DNA of 64,000 nt from Runella defluvii (GTDB lineage: Bacteria; Bacteroidota; Bacteroidia; Cytophagales; Spirosomataceae), in assembly GCF_014195535.1 (NCBI RefSeq), contig NZ_JACIBY010000008.1:62001-126000 (forward strand), read 5' to 3'. Both the position numbers and the translations under genes were made by a program. Below, piece after piece: positions 25,381-34,400 of the stretch. The stretch's first letter is position 1; each line of letters opens with the position of its first letter. The notes under the pieces are model-generated. The model saw nothing but the letters and a program-made list of their open reading frames with translations, had not been told where the DNA came from and did not search any database.

Positions 25381-26238
25381 TTATAAGCCACAAGCACCTG
25401 CCAATGCGCGTTTGGCATATACCTTGGCCAGATGTTTACGGTAGGTTTTCGAAGCATAATGGTCCTCGTTCAACTCAGCACCTTCGGCCGCAGCATTGGC
25501 GGCGGCTTCAATGGTTTCGAGAGAGGCAGCTTTACCGACAAGCGCCGCCCCTACGGCTTCGTCCAAAAAGGCACCGTCAGCGCTTACGCCCGTAAAAGCA
25601 ACAGTGGCGTCGGTGATCGTGCCGCCATCAATGGTGACGGAAGCCGCACAGCCTACAATGGCAAAACGAGAGGCAGGCTGCATAAACTTACGATAAACAC
25701 TCCGCGAACCTGCCGCAGGGGCTGGAAGTACGACTTCAGTGACAATTTCGCCTTCTTCAAGCGCCGTGTAGAAAAATCCTAAGAAAAACTCCGTCGCTGG
25801 AATCTCACGGGCACCGTTGGGTCCCTCTACTTTGATGCTGGCATTGAGGGCAATTAAGGCCGCAGGCCAGTCGGCCGAAGGGTCAGCGTGGGCAATGCTT
25901 CCGCCCAAAGTACCTACGTTGCGTACTTGGGTATCGCCAATGAGTTCTCCTGCTTCAATCATTGCCCCGTAGCGACTCTGAATATCGGCATTAGAAATAA
26001 TGTCATGGTGTGTACTGGCAGCACCAATAGCGACGCCACCATCACGGACTTCGATATAACGTAACTCAGGAATACGAGCAATGTCAATCAACAACGAAGG
26101 GCTGTTGAGGCGAAGCTTCATGGCGGGAATAAGGCTGTGGCCGCCTGCCAAAATTTTTGCGTCTGGGTTTTCTGCCAAAAGGCTAATCGCCTCGCTCACC
26201 GACCCTGCGCGTTTATAATCAACTGCTTGTGGTATCAT
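25381..26238 (-). CDS. coxM: Molybdenum hydroxylase FAD-binding subunit (CoxM-like)
   Basis: 285 residues from the ATG at 26238 (MIPQAVDYKRAGSVSEAISL); an in-frame ATG further upstream at 26310 is less likely. The two FAD-binding motifs of the CO dehydrogenase/xanthine dehydrogenase medium subunit are seen: AGGHS (31-35) and TLGGSIAHADPSADWP (110-125). This subunit passes electrons from the iron-sulfur clusters to FAD and then to quinone or another acceptor. It is the last gene of a leftward cluster with coxL, coxS and coxG. The symbol is used by family only. Confidence 0.88.
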   Translation of the reverse strand: MIPQAVDYKRAGSVSEAISLLAENPDAKILAGGHSLIPAMKLRLNSPSLLIDIARIPELRYIEVRDGGVAIGAASTHHDIISNADIQSRYGAMIEAGELIGDTQVRNVGTLGGSIAHADPSADWPAALIALNASIKVEGPNGAREIPATEFFLGFFYTALEEGEIVTEVVLPAPAAGSRSVYRKFMQPASRFAIVGCAASVTIDGGTITDATVAFTGVSADGAFLDEAVGAALVGKAASLETIEAAANAAAEGAELNEDHYASKTYRKHLAKVYAKRALAGACGL

Positions 26239-26279
26239 GTTTTGATTAGTGAAATAGTGAATGAATGTCGATTTTTGAG

Positions 26280-26316
26280 TGCAGAGTGTCGAATTTTGGA
26301 TATACGACACTCTGCA
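26280..26316. repeat. Inverted repeat between coxL and coxM
   Basis: TGCAGAGTGTCG (26280-26291) pairs perfectly with CGACACTCTGCA (26305-26316), extended imperfectly on both sides. It may tune the coxL/coxM ratio or stabilise the mRNA. Confidence 0.6.
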
Positions 26317-26331
26317 TTCTACACTCGAAAC

Positions 26332-28698
26332 TTACGATTGCATTGCCGACCACACGCGCTCAGAAGTAAGCGGCATACGGATGTCTTTGACTTGATGTCC
26401 TGCTGACCAAAGCGCATCAATCACGGCATTGACCACGGCAGGTGTTGAACCAATACAGCCCGCTTCTCCCGCTCCTTTGACCCCAAGGGGGTTGTGCGGA
26501 CAAGGCGTTACTTGGCGGTCGAGTTCAAACATGGGCAAATCATCGGCGCGAGGCATGGCATAATCCATGTACGAGCCATTAATGATTTGACCATTTCCGT
26601 CAAATTCAACCCCTTCGAGCAGTGCTTGTCCGATGCCCTGTGCCAAACCACCGTGGATTTGTCCATCGACAATCATTGGGTTAATCACATTTCCTACGTC
26701 GTCAACGGCGATGAAACGTTTTACTTTGGTTGCGCCCGTTTCTTTGTCAACTTCTACCACCGCAATATGACAACCAAACGGATACGTAAAGTTGGTAGGG
26801 TCGTAGAAACTGCTAAAGTCAAGCCCTGGCTCAAGGTTGGCAGGATACACGTGTGGTACGTAAGCCGTCAGGGCAATGTCGCCAAAGCCCAGTGATTTAT
26901 CTGTCCCTTTAACGGTGAATTTTCCGTCCGTAAATTCAATGTCATCGGGCGAACATTCAAGTTTGTGAGCGGCGATTTTAGCGCCTTTTTCGATGATTTT
27001 ATCCAAACTTTTCATAATGGCACTCCCCCCTACGGCCAACGAACGGGAGCCGTACGTGCCCATCCCGAACGCAACCGTATCAGAGTCGCCGTGAATGATG
27101 TCAACGTCTTCCATCGGAATGCCGAGGCGGTCGGCAACTACTTGTGCAAACGTCGTTTCGTGCCCTTGTCCGTGGGAGTGGGCTCCTGTAAATACGCTCA
27201 CTTTTCCCGTGGGCTGAACGCGCACTTGTCCTACTTCGTACAAACCTGCCCGCGCTCCCAAAGAACCCACAACGGCCGACGGAGCAATACCGCAAGCCTC
27301 AATGTACGTAGAGAAACCAACGCCCAGGAGTTTGCCCGAAGCGGCGGCTTCTTTTTGGGCTTTGCGGAAATCTTCGTAGCCAAGCATTTCGAGGCCACGA
27401 TGAAGCACGCCATGGTAGTTACCACTGTCGTACTGCAAGGCCACGTTGGTTTGGTAGCCAGGTTGCGTTACCCCGTCGAAGGCAGGAATAAAGTTTTTGA
27501 GGCGCAATTCGGTAGGGTCAACGCCCATTTCTAAGGCCGAAAGGTCGAGAAGGCGTTCCAATAAATAAGTAGCTTCGGGGCGGCCTGCACCACGATAAGC
27601 ATCAACGGCAGTTGTATTGGTAAACACACACGTCATGTCCAAGTGAATCTTAGGCGTGGTGTAAAGTCCTTGTAAAAGCGTACCGTGCAGATAAGTCGGA
27701 ACAGCTGTTGAGAACGTAGAAAGGTAAGCGCCCAGATTGGCAAATGTCTTGATACGAAGGCCAACGATTTTTCCGTCACCATCAAAACCCATTTCAGCTT
27801 TGGTGACGTGGTCGCGGCCGTGAGCATCCGTCAAAAACGCCTCCGAACGGGTTTCTGTCCACTTCACAGGGCGGCCTGTTTTCTTGGCCGCAAGCGTGAC
27901 CAATGCCTCTTCGGTGTAGTGATAAATTTTGGAACCAAAACCACCACCTACGTCGGGGCCTACAACGCGCACCTTGTGTTCGGGCAAACCCAATACAAAC
28001 GCACACATCAACAAACGGATGAGGTGCGGGTTTTGGGTGGAGGTATAAAGGGTATATTTGTCGTAAACGCCATCATAATGGCCAATGTAGCTGCGAGGCT
28101 CCATGGCATTGGGAGAAACCCGCTGATTGACAAACTCTAAGGTAGTAATATGAGCTGCTGATGCCATGGCTTCGTCCACCTCAGCTTTCGGATTCCCAAT
28201 TTCCCAGTCAAAACAGACATTGTTGGGAACATCGTCGTGAACCAAAGGTGCACCTGCTTCTACGGCCTTGGAGGCGTCGGTAATGGCAGGAAGTACTTCA
28301 TAATCAATAATAATAGCCTCGGCAGCGTCTTGTGCTATTTCGCGACTTTCAGCGACGACCATCACCACCGCATCCCCTACGTGGCGTACTTTGTCTTTGA
28401 CCAACAGCGGGTGAGGAGGTTCTTTCATAATGTCGCCATTTTTGAAGTTGACCTGCCAGCCACAAGGAACGCCATAATGGCCTACTTCATCGCCTGTCAT
28501 AATGGTTACGACCCCTTCCATGGCAGCGGCAGCCGACGTGTCAATGCTTTTGATACGTGCGTGGGCGTACGGACTTCTAAGTATATAGGCGTGGGTCATA
28601 CCTGGGAGGTTGATGTCGTCGGTATAGCGACCTTTGCCAGTAATAAAACGCTTATCTTCAATGCGTTTTACTGATTTTCCAATGAATTTATTGCTCAT
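26332..28698 (-). CDS. coxL: Molybdenum hydroxylase large subunit (form II CoxL-like)
   Basis: 788 residues. It binds the molybdopterin cofactor and holds the active site. Motifs: [19 protein letters not shown] at the N-terminus, GGGFGSK (251-257), AYRGAGR (367-373) and the catalytic-Glu region [13 protein letters not shown] near the C-terminus. AYRGAGR is the form II signature. True form I CO dehydrogenase has AYxCSFR, whose Cys carries copper, and that Cys is absent here. So oxidation of CO is doubtful and the substrate may be another aldehyde or heterocycle. Between coxS and coxM; no molybdenum-insertion or cytosine-transferase gene is nearby. Confidence 0.92.
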   Translation of the reverse strand: MSNKFIGKSVKRIEDKRFITGKGRYTDDINLPGMTHAYILRSPYAHARIKSIDTSAAAAMEGVVTIMTGDEVGHYGVPCGWQVNFKNGDIMKEPPHPLLVKDKVRHVGDAVVMVVAESREIAQDAAEAIIIDYEVLPAITDASKAVEAGAPLVHDDVPNNVCFDWEIGNPKAEVDEAMASAAHITTLEFVNQRVSPNAMEPRSYIGHYDGVYDKYTLYTSTQNPHLIRLLMCAFVLGLPEHKVRVVGPDVGGGFGSKIYHYTEEALVTLAAKKTGRPVKWTETRSEAFLTDAHGRDHVTKAEMGFDGDGKIVGLRIKTFANLGAYLSTFSTAVPTYLHGTLLQGLYTTPKIHLDMTCVFTNTTAVDAYRGAGRPEATYLLERLLDLSALEMGVDPTELRLKNFIPAFDGVTQPGYQTNVALQYDSGNYHGVLHRGLEMLGYEDFRKAQKEAAASGKLLGVGFSTYIEACGIAPSAVVGSLGARAGLYEVGQVRVQPTGKVSVFTGAHSHGQGHETTFAQVVADRLGIPMEDVDIIHGDSDTVAFGMGTYGSRSLAVGGSAIMKSLDKIIEKGAKIAAHKLECSPDDIEFTDGKFTVKGTDKSLGFGDIALTAYVPHVYPANLEPGLDFSSFYDPTNFTYPFGCHIAVVEVDKETGATKVKRFIAVDDVGNVINPMIVDGQIHGGLAQGIGQALLEGVEFDGNGQIINGSYMDYAMPRADDLPMFELDRQVTPCPHNPLGVKGAGEAGCIGSTPAVVNAVIDALWSAGHQVKDIRMPLTSERVWSAMQS

Positions 28699-28792
28699 GA
28701 TTTTAAGTTGAAAATGTTGAAATTTGAAGTTTTGAAAATGGTAGAATAAAGACGGTGCTAAGACTTAGTTAACGGCGTCCTCTATTTTCAAA

Positions 28793-29266
28793 TTAAACTT
28801 CTTCTGTCAGTTGCCCCGCGGCGTGTTGCACCGCCCGAACGATGTTGTGATAACCCGTGCAGCGGCAAATGTTTCCTTCCAACCCTTCGCGAATTTCTTG
28901 TTCGGTAGGATTTGGGTTACGGTTGAGCAAATCGGCGGCGCACATGATCATGCCTGGGGTGCAGAAACCGCACTGAAGGCCGTGCTCTTCTTTAAAGCCT
29001 ACTTGGAGTGGATGCAATTCGTCGCCCGAGGCCAACCCTTCAATCGTAGTGATGGTGGCACCGTCGGCTTGGGCAGCAAGCATGGAGCAGGATTTAACGG
29101 CATGGCCGTCGAGGTGAATCGTACAAGCACCGCAGCTACTGGTATCACAGCCTACGTGCGTGCCAGTGAGGCCAAGAACATCGCGTAGGTAATGTACCAA
29201 AAGCAATCGGCCTTCTACGTCGTGAGTGCGTTGAGTACCGTTGACAGTTACTGTTATTTTTGGCAT
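28793..29266 (-). CDS. coxS: Molybdenum hydroxylase [2Fe-2S] subunit (CoxS-like)
   Basis: 157 residues from the ATG at 29266 ([20 protein letters not shown]). The frame runs upstream through the tandem repeat, but that part is repeat-encoded and rejected. Plant-type cluster cysteines: C40, C45, C48, C60 ([10 protein letters not shown]...C). Second cluster: C99, C102, C134, C136 (CGFC ... CRC). Both clusters are complete. The subunit passes electrons from the molybdenum centre to the FAD subunit. It lies 94 bp before coxL. Confidence 0.92.
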   Translation of the reverse strand: MPKITVTVNGTQRTHDVEGRLLLVHYLRDVLGLTGTHVGCDTSSCGACTIHLDGHAVKSCSMLAAQADGATITTIEGLASGDELHPLQVGFKEEHGLQCGFCTPGMIMCAADLLNRNPNPTEQEIREGLEGNICRCTGYHNIVRAVQHAAGQLTEEV

Positions 29267-29347
29267 ACTTCTTAAAAGGTTATGTGCTTTCGCACGGTTT
29301 AAAGGAAAGATGTTTTGTGTTTCAGCCCTTCCAAGTTTCCAAAACTT

Positions 29348-29582
29348 AGAAGGGCTCTTCGGTCGGGTTTTGAGAAACCCTCGGCACGTTGGAAGGGCTC
29401 TTCGGTCGGGTTTTGAAAAACCCTCGGCACGTTGGAAGGGCTCTTCGGTCGGGTTTTGAGAAACCCTCAGCACGTTGGAAGGGCTCTTCGGTCGGGTTTT
29501 GAGAAATCCTCTGCACGTTGGAAGGGCTCTCTTCGGTCGGGTTTTGAGAAACCCTCTGCACGTTTTGAGAAACTCTCAGCAC
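29348..29582. repeat. 43-bp tandem repeat (minisatellite) upstream of coxS
   Basis: Five consecutive units of about 43 bp start at about 29348, 29391, 29434, 29477 and 29520 (the last has 2 extra bases), and a truncated sixth ends at 29582. Each unit contains GAAGGGCTCTTCGGTCGGG followed by TTTTGAGAAACCC, whose GGGTTT/AAACCC arms form a small hairpin. Units differ by single bases. With the short stretch 29267-29347 it fills the 318-bp gap between coxG and coxS. Since 43 is not a multiple of 3, it is not a coding repeat. Confidence 0.9.
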
Positions 29583-29584
29583 TT

Positions 29585-30031
29585 TTAACCTGCTGTGGAG
29601 AGCTCGTCCTCGAAATTTTTGAAAAATTGTTTGGTCAAGGTGCTGGCAACGCCGCTCATCACGCGGTTTCCAGTACGAGCCAATAGCCCCGACATATCAG
29701 CCTTGCCGTCAAATGATAATTCGGTTTGGGAATCGGAGAGCGGCTTCAGCGTCATGTTGATGTCGGCATTGACGTTGCCTATTTTGCTGTTTTGTACCAC
29801 ACGCAACGTAAAACTCTCGGGAGCTACGGCATTGGCTACTTCGGCTTTTCCTTCAAATTTGCCCGCAACGGGGCCAATTTTTACCTCAGCAATGGCTTTA
29901 TAAACGCCTTCACTTTCGAGCTCAAGGCGCGAGATACCTGGTGTTACTTTGGCCAGCGTTTCGGGATTCATCAACATCGCCCAAATGGTTTCTGCGGGTG
30001 CGTTGAGGGTATGAGTTCCTGTAAGTTCCAT
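29585..30031 (-). CDS. coxG: CoxG-like SRPBCC protein (carbon monoxide dehydrogenase subunit G family)
   Basis: 148 residues, MELTGTHTLNAPAETIWAML at the start, typical of the CoxG/SRPBCC fold: VTPGISRLELESEGVYKAIA, IGPVAGKFEGKAEVAN and FDGKADMSGLLARTGNRVMSG all fit. In Oligotropha, CoxG helps recruit the hydroxylase to the membrane. Here it lacks the long C-terminal membrane tail. First gene of the leftward cox cluster, separated from coxS by the 43-bp repeat array. A TAGCTTTG box on the complement at 30080-30087 is a candidate promoter. Confidence 0.85.
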   Translation of the reverse strand: MELTGTHTLNAPAETIWAMLMNPETLAKVTPGISRLELESEGVYKAIAEVKIGPVAGKFEGKAEVANAVAPESFTLRVVQNSKIGNVNADINMTLKPLSDSQTELSFDGKADMSGLLARTGNRVMSGVASTLTKQFFKNFEDELSTAG

Positions 30032-30079
30032 GTAGCAAAGACGTGATTAAGTAATAGAAATTATCAAAATAATAATATT

Positions 30080-30106
30080 CAAAGCTACGATAATCTTTCA
30101 GTCCAA
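30080..30106 (-). promoter_or_regulatory. Possible promoter of coxG
   Basis: On the complement strand TAGCTTTG (30080-30087) fits the -7 box and TTG (30104-30106) lies 16 bases upstream, slightly short of the usual spacing. It would allow cox transcription separately from the upstream AraC gene. Confidence 0.3.
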
Positions 30107-30156
30107 GAATGGCACTATTGTATTAAAAAACAGAACAATTCTATCAAAAGGCGTAA

Positions 30157-31074
30157 TTAGAACTTAACAATTTTTTTGCGGTAATTGGCGGGGGTATCGC
30201 CAGCAGCTTTTTTGAAGACTTTCTGGAAATAATTGAGGTTGTTGTAGCCGCAAGCAAAGCAAATGTCTGAAACACTGTACGATGTGTTGTACAAAAGCTT
30301 CATGGCCAGTTGAATCCGTTGTTGGTTAATGTACTCTACGGGGGTAATGCCGTACTGTTGTTTGAAGCACCGAAAAAAGTTAGGCTCACTCATGCAGGCT
30401 TTGTCGGCGAGGTCTTTGATGGTTAGATTTCGGTGAATATTCTCTTGTACATACTTAATCGCGTACGCAAGCCGATTGGTATTGGCAAGCTGTTGAAGGT
30501 TGGTACTTAGCACCATGCGGGCTTTGGTTTGCATGAGTCGAACAATGAGTTCTTGCAGTACCAAATTGGCGAAGTAGTCTTTGGCAGCGTTGTTTTCGGT
30601 AAACAAATAAATAAGTCGCCCGATGAGCTGGTGAATGGCGGCTTCGTTGGTAAAATAAAAATTATCGTTGGCAAACTGCCATCCTTCGTTATTATCCACC
30701 AGCGGCGAATGTTCGTTGAGGGTTTCGACGATGGTGCGGATTTTGGTCGGCGAAATCGCCAACGCCAAACATTGGGTAGGATTTTTGCTATTGGCTTCGG
30801 GAAAGTCGATGCGCATGGTTTGATGGGCAGGAACAATCACCGATTCACCTGGAAAAAAATCAAAAGAAGGTGAGTTGGTCAGGTGCATTACTTTTTTTCC
30901 CCGAATCATGCTGGCCAGCACGGGATTAGAAAAAGTCAGCTCTACGTTTTGAGCGGCTTGGTGGGTCTCGTAAATATTGAGTTCGGCATTATCGAGGGTA
31001 TAAGCAGTACGGTTTTCGACAACGAGTTCTAACTTTCTGCTTTGAAGATGGGTTGTAATGTCGAACGAATTCAT
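30157..31074 (-). CDS. AraC family transcriptional regulator
   Basis: 305 residues. An N-terminal cupin-like ligand domain (about 1-190) precedes the double HTH: NLTIKDLADKACMSEPNFFR, then YSVSDICFACGYNNLNYFQK and FKKAAGDTPANYRK. These are the standard AraC C-terminal motifs. It stands directly upstream of, and on the same strand as, coxG. It is divergent from the TonB receptor at 31141, so it could regulate either or both. Confidence 0.9.
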   Translation of the reverse strand: MNSFDITTHLQSRKLELVVENRTAYTLDNAELNIYETHQAAQNVELTFSNPVLASMIRGKKVMHLTNSPSFDFFPGESVIVPAHQTMRIDFPEANSKNPTQCLALAISPTKIRTIVETLNEHSPLVDNNEGWQFANDNFYFTNEAAIHQLIGRLIYLFTENNAAKDYFANLVLQELIVRLMQTKARMVLSTNLQQLANTNRLAYAIKYVQENIHRNLTIKDLADKACMSEPNFFRCFKQQYGITPVEYINQQRIQLAMKLLYNTSYSVSDICFACGYNNLNYFQKVFKKAAGDTPANYRKKIVKF

Positions 31075-31140
31075 AAAGATGAAATGTTAGATTGAATAGC
31101 GACCTTGCACACTCATTATTGGATAAATACCAACAATTTT

Positions 31141-33228
31141 ATGATTATTTCTATAAAAAAACAACGGGGTTTGGGGATTAAAATTGCATTAAGCTTTTCA
31201 TCGTTGCTTCTCCTTCGAATTGATTCGGCCAATGCCCAAAAAAAGGACACGGTATTGCTGCGCCAACTCGCTCCCGTGACCGTGACAGCTACACGACTTG
31301 AAATCAATGAAAAACGTTTGCCAGCGGCATTGACAGTGCTCAACGGCGGGCGCATCCAAATAGGGCAGCCGCAACTTTCGATGTTCGAATCGCTGGGAGG
31401 TGTGGCAGGGCTTTTTGCCCAAAATCCAGATAATTATACCCAAGATTTACGCATTTCGATTCGGGGATTTGGGGCACGTGCGGCGTTTGGGATTCGCGGG
31501 ATTCGCCTCTACGTGGATGGCATTCCTGAATCTACTCCCGATGGCCAAGCCGACGTGGATAACCTTGACATGGGGGCGATGCAGCGGATGGAGGTGATGC
31601 GTGGGCCGTCTTCGGGACTGTTTGGCAACGCTGCGGGAGGGGTAATAAGTTTACAAACCGAAAATGCGGGTCAAATGCCGTTGGCCGAAGTGCAGGGAAC
31701 GGTGGGTTCGTACGGTATGCGAAGCTGGCGTTTTAAAACGGGCGTTCAACACAAAAAACTCCAAATGGTGTTTGTCGCAACCCGTAATCAATCAGAGGGT
31801 TATCGCGCCAATAGTCGCATGGAAAGTACGATTCTGAATTTGAAGCTACGCTATGATTTTGATTCATTGACGCGCCTTTCGGTGTTGGCCAACTACGGCA
31901 CAAGCCCCGTAGCCGACGACCCAGGAGGACTTACATTGGCGCAAGTAGCCGAAAATCGTCGCCAAGCCCACCCAAACAACCTGCGATTTTTGGCAGGAGA
32001 GTCGGTGACCCAAGGCCGTGTTGGAATTACGTTTGAAAAAACGATGGGCAATCACCTGATTTTTGTGCGTGCTTTTGGGACAAAACGTGATTTTGCCAAC
32101 TATTTGGCGTTTCAGGCCGCAGGGGCAGGAACCATCAATCGAACGTTTGCAGGCGGGAGTTTTCAATACCAGTTTTCTCAGAAATTTGATTTCCTTAGTT
32201 ACCGTTTTCGGATGGGGCTTGACTTGGAGTCGCAGGGAGACACGCGCCGCCGATTTGATAACATGACGGGGGTGAGAGGAAAATTAACTTTCGACCAATT
32301 GGAATCGTTTAAGAACATTGCCTCGTATATTACGCAGGAGCTATCGTACAAAAAAATAACGATGTTGGTAGGGCTGCGTTCGGATGTGATTCGCTTAAAA
32401 GCAACCGATTATTTTATGTCGGACGGCGACCAATCGGGTGGCCGTAATTATAGTCGTATCAATCCTACGTTGGGACTTTCGTGGGAAGTTTCTCCTTCTG
32501 TTAATGTGTATTCTAACTTAGGGAGCAGCTTTGAAACGCCAACCATGAGTGAGTTGTCGAATAACCCTTCAGGAACGGGTGGGTTTAACCCCGAGCTAAA
32601 TCCACAGCAAGCCTTGAATTACGAGATAGGGGCAAAGACCTATTTTGGACAACGTGTACGGGCTGATTTGGCGTTGTTTACCATTGAAGTGAAAGATGAA
32701 TTGGTGCCGTACCAAATTACGGGACAAGCGGGGCGGGTGTTTTACCGAAACGCGGGTCGTTCAAAACGACAAGGGATTGAAGCAAGTTTGAATGCGATGT
32801 TGGCCAAAGGGTTAACCTTGTTCTCAAACTATACGTATTCGGATTTCACTTACCGTGAGTATCAAACCTCAGCGGGGAAATTTGATGGAAATGTGTTGCC
32901 AGGCATTCCTAAACACGCGGCGCAGGTCGAACTTCGTTATTTTATGCCTTCGGGGTTATTTGCGATTGCTCAGGTACGCCATGCGAGCCAATTGTATGCC
33001 GATGATGCCAACGCTGTGACCGCCAATGGATATAGCCTTTTGAATCTGCGTTTGGGTGGACAAAAAACGTGGCGGAAGTTTCACATTGAGCCGTTTGTGG
33101 GGGTAAATAATTTGCTGGACGAAACCTATTTTCAGAATGTTCAAATAAATGCGAGTGCCAACCGTTATTTTGAGCCAGCGCAAGGTCGCTTTTGGTTTGG
33201 TGGGTTGAAAGTGGGAGTGAATCGGTAA
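31141..33228 (+). CDS. FecA-like TonB-dependent receptor
   Basis: 695 residues from ATG 31141, with an extended signal peptide ending SANAQ (IKIALSFSSLLLL core). There is no CarboxypepD domain. The TonB-box/plug reads APVTVTATRLEINEKRLPAA, FGARAAFGIRGIRLYVDGIP and RGPSSGLFGNAAGGVISL. This resembles the Fe3+-citrate/siderophore receptors (FecA-like). The barrel ends FWFGGLKVGVNR. Function: TonB-dependent uptake, likely of an iron chelate. It is divergent from the AraC gene; regulation by that protein is possible. Confidence 0.9.
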   Translation: MIISIKKQRGLGIKIALSFSSLLLLRIDSANAQKKDTVLLRQLAPVTVTATRLEINEKRLPAALTVLNGGRIQIGQPQLSMFESLGGVAGLFAQNPDNYTQDLRISIRGFGARAAFGIRGIRLYVDGIPESTPDGQADVDNLDMGAMQRMEVMRGPSSGLFGNAAGGVISLQTENAGQMPLAEVQGTVGSYGMRSWRFKTGVQHKKLQMVFVATRNQSEGYRANSRMESTILNLKLRYDFDSLTRLSVLANYGTSPVADDPGGLTLAQVAENRRQAHPNNLRFLAGESVTQGRVGITFEKTMGNHLIFVRAFGTKRDFANYLAFQAAGAGTINRTFAGGSFQYQFSQKFDFLSYRFRMGLDLESQGDTRRRFDNMTGVRGKLTFDQLESFKNIASYITQELSYKKITMLVGLRSDVIRLKATDYFMSDGDQSGGRNYSRINPTLGLSWEVSPSVNVYSNLGSSFETPTMSELSNNPSGTGGFNPELNPQQALNYEIGAKTYFGQRVRADLALFTIEVKDELVPYQITGQAGRVFYRNAGRSKRQGIEASLNAMLAKGLTLFSNYTYSDFTYREYQTSAGKFDGNVLPGIPKHAAQVELRYFMPSGLFAIAQVRHASQLYADDANAVTANGYSLLNLRLGGQKTWRKFHIEPFVGVNNLLDETYFQNVQINASANRYFEPAQGRFWFGGLKVGVNR

Positions 33229-33336
33229 AACCTTCCAAGTTTCTTGGTCGCGGTTATCAAACTTGGAAGGTTTTGGCAGCGTTTCATAAATACCTTCCAA
33301 GTTTCTTGGTCGCGGTTATCAAACTTGGAAGGTTTG
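33228..33336 (+). repeat. Two tandem copies of a palindromic element after the TonB receptor
   Basis: AACCTTCCAAGTTT ... AAACTTGGAAGGTT occurs at 33229-33272 and again at 33292-33335, both with the same loop containing CTTGGTCGCGGTTATC. The copies are nearly identical over 44 bp. A related half-arm, CTTCCAAGTTTCCAAAACTT, is seen at about 29328-29347. The first copy probably ends the receptor transcript. Confidence 0.85.
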
Positions 33337-33432
33337 GGTAGCGTAGAAAAAAATGTTGATAAATCATTAAACCTTTTTCAGAATGCTGCGTCTAATCAAT
33401 GAAAACAAAAACTACCTAGACAATCAGCTACC

Positions 33433-33801
33433 ATGAAAACAAAACTCATTTTTGCCGCGTTACTACTTGGATTTATCTCAATCTCGGCTCAGGCAACGGA
33501 AAAACCCCGTAAATTTGAGCACAGAAAACATCACCGCCAGGATCGCCGCGAGGATGTGAGAGATAGAAGAGAAGATAAACGCGATCATCGCGAAGACCGA
33601 CGAGACCGCAAAGAAGACATTCGTGACCGCAAAGAAGATCGTCGCGATGCGAGACACCACGGAGGGCGCCGTGACCGTTTGGAAGATCGCCGTGACCGCC
33701 GCGAGGACGTCAGAGATCGAAAAGAAGACAAACGCGACCGCCGCGAAGATGTTCGCGATCGCAAAGAAGATAGAAGAGACCGACGTAAGGGAACTAATTA
33801 A
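33433..33801 (+). CDS. Secreted polyampholytic R/D/E/K repeat protein
   Basis: 122 residues. A signal peptide (MKTKLIFAALLLGFISISAQ) is followed by almost only Arg, Asp, Glu, Lys and some His. Repeats of the form RDRREDVRDRKEDKRD recur with a period of about seven residues (DRRED-x-R or DRKED-x-R). A helix with alternating charge stripes or a disordered chain is likely. No family was recognised. Similar short charged proteins are found in Bacteroidota and other phyla, but no function is known. It could bind nucleic acid, polysaccharide or metal at the cell surface; this is inference. Confidence 0.65.
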   Translation: MKTKLIFAALLLGFISISAQATEKPRKFEHRKHHRQDRREDVRDRREDKRDHREDRRDRKEDIRDRKEDRRDARHHGGRRDRLEDRRDRREDVRDRKEDKRDRREDVRDRKEDRRDRRKGTN

Positions 33802-33909
33802 AAGGGATTGAATGTTATATAGTTGTTAGAACAACAGAAGTTGTTACACAATTTATCCAAGCGATCTTACGTTAAGACAAAATATTTTTAAAATGGCTGT
33901 ATGGGTTGG

Positions 33910-33949
33910 ACACGCCTCGACTTTTAGTTGGGGCGTGTTTTTTTATTTT
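33910..33949 (+). terminator. Terminator hairpin between convergent genes
   Basis: ACACGCC (33910-33916) pairs with GGCGTGT (33932-33938), followed by TTTTTTTATTTT. It follows the charged-repeat gene and reaches into the 3' end of the membrane-protein gene at 33943. Confidence 0.75.
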
Positions 33950-34347
33950 CTTGACGAGGTTTCGTACAGCCCATTCCCAAAAATAAGCATCAAAATCAGC
34001 GGTGTGAGGTGCGCACCCGTTTTAAAACCTGCCCCTGTCATGGCGTAAGTGCCTGACGAAAATTTGAAATAGGTATTGATTAATATGCCAATAGATAGCA
34101 GAAGAAAAGCACCTAACACGGCGAAAGCCGTCTTTTTTTGGGCTTTTGCGTGAAGACCTAGTACAATTCCTTGGCATACCAATGCCGTAAGACCTACGGT
34201 GGCAAGGGCGCGGGGAAAAGTTCTAATCATGTCATATTTGAACATCATTACCCCAATTTTGCCTAGAAGATTGGGATGAGCGAGCAGCCACGCATCTACC
34301 ACGATTAATACAGCCAAAATAAGGTAGAAAAAAAGGTTTGATTTCAT
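33943..34347 (-). CDS. Small integral membrane protein
   Basis: 134 residues from the ATG at 34347 (MKSNLFFYLILAVLIVVDAW); the frame extends 13 codons further upstream. Four transmembrane helices: LFFYLILAVLIVVDAWLLA, ALATVGLTALVCQGIVLGL, TAFAVLGAFLLLSIGILI and HLTPLILMLIFGNGLY. No family was recognised. It is divergent from the esterase gene at 34401 (53 bp) and convergent with the charged-repeat gene. Confidence 0.6.
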   Translation of the reverse strand: MKSNLFFYLILAVLIVVDAWLLAHPNLLGKIGVMMFKYDMIRTFPRALATVGLTALVCQGIVLGLHAKAQKKTAFAVLGAFLLLSIGILINTYFKFSSGTYAMTGAGFKTGAHLTPLILMLIFGNGLYETSSRK

Positions 34348-34400
34348 GTTGTCGGTTCGGGTTTTAAGTACGAATATTGCCAACAAATATACTTCATTTT

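Noticed and set aside
26494-28674. Several plus-strand frames of 65-190 codons opposite coxL
   Set aside because: Antisense to coxL, no motif, no conserved start context.
29267-29473. N-terminal extension of coxS through the 43-bp repeats
   Set aside because: The extension is repeat-derived and absent from the family; ATG 29266 gives the standard start.
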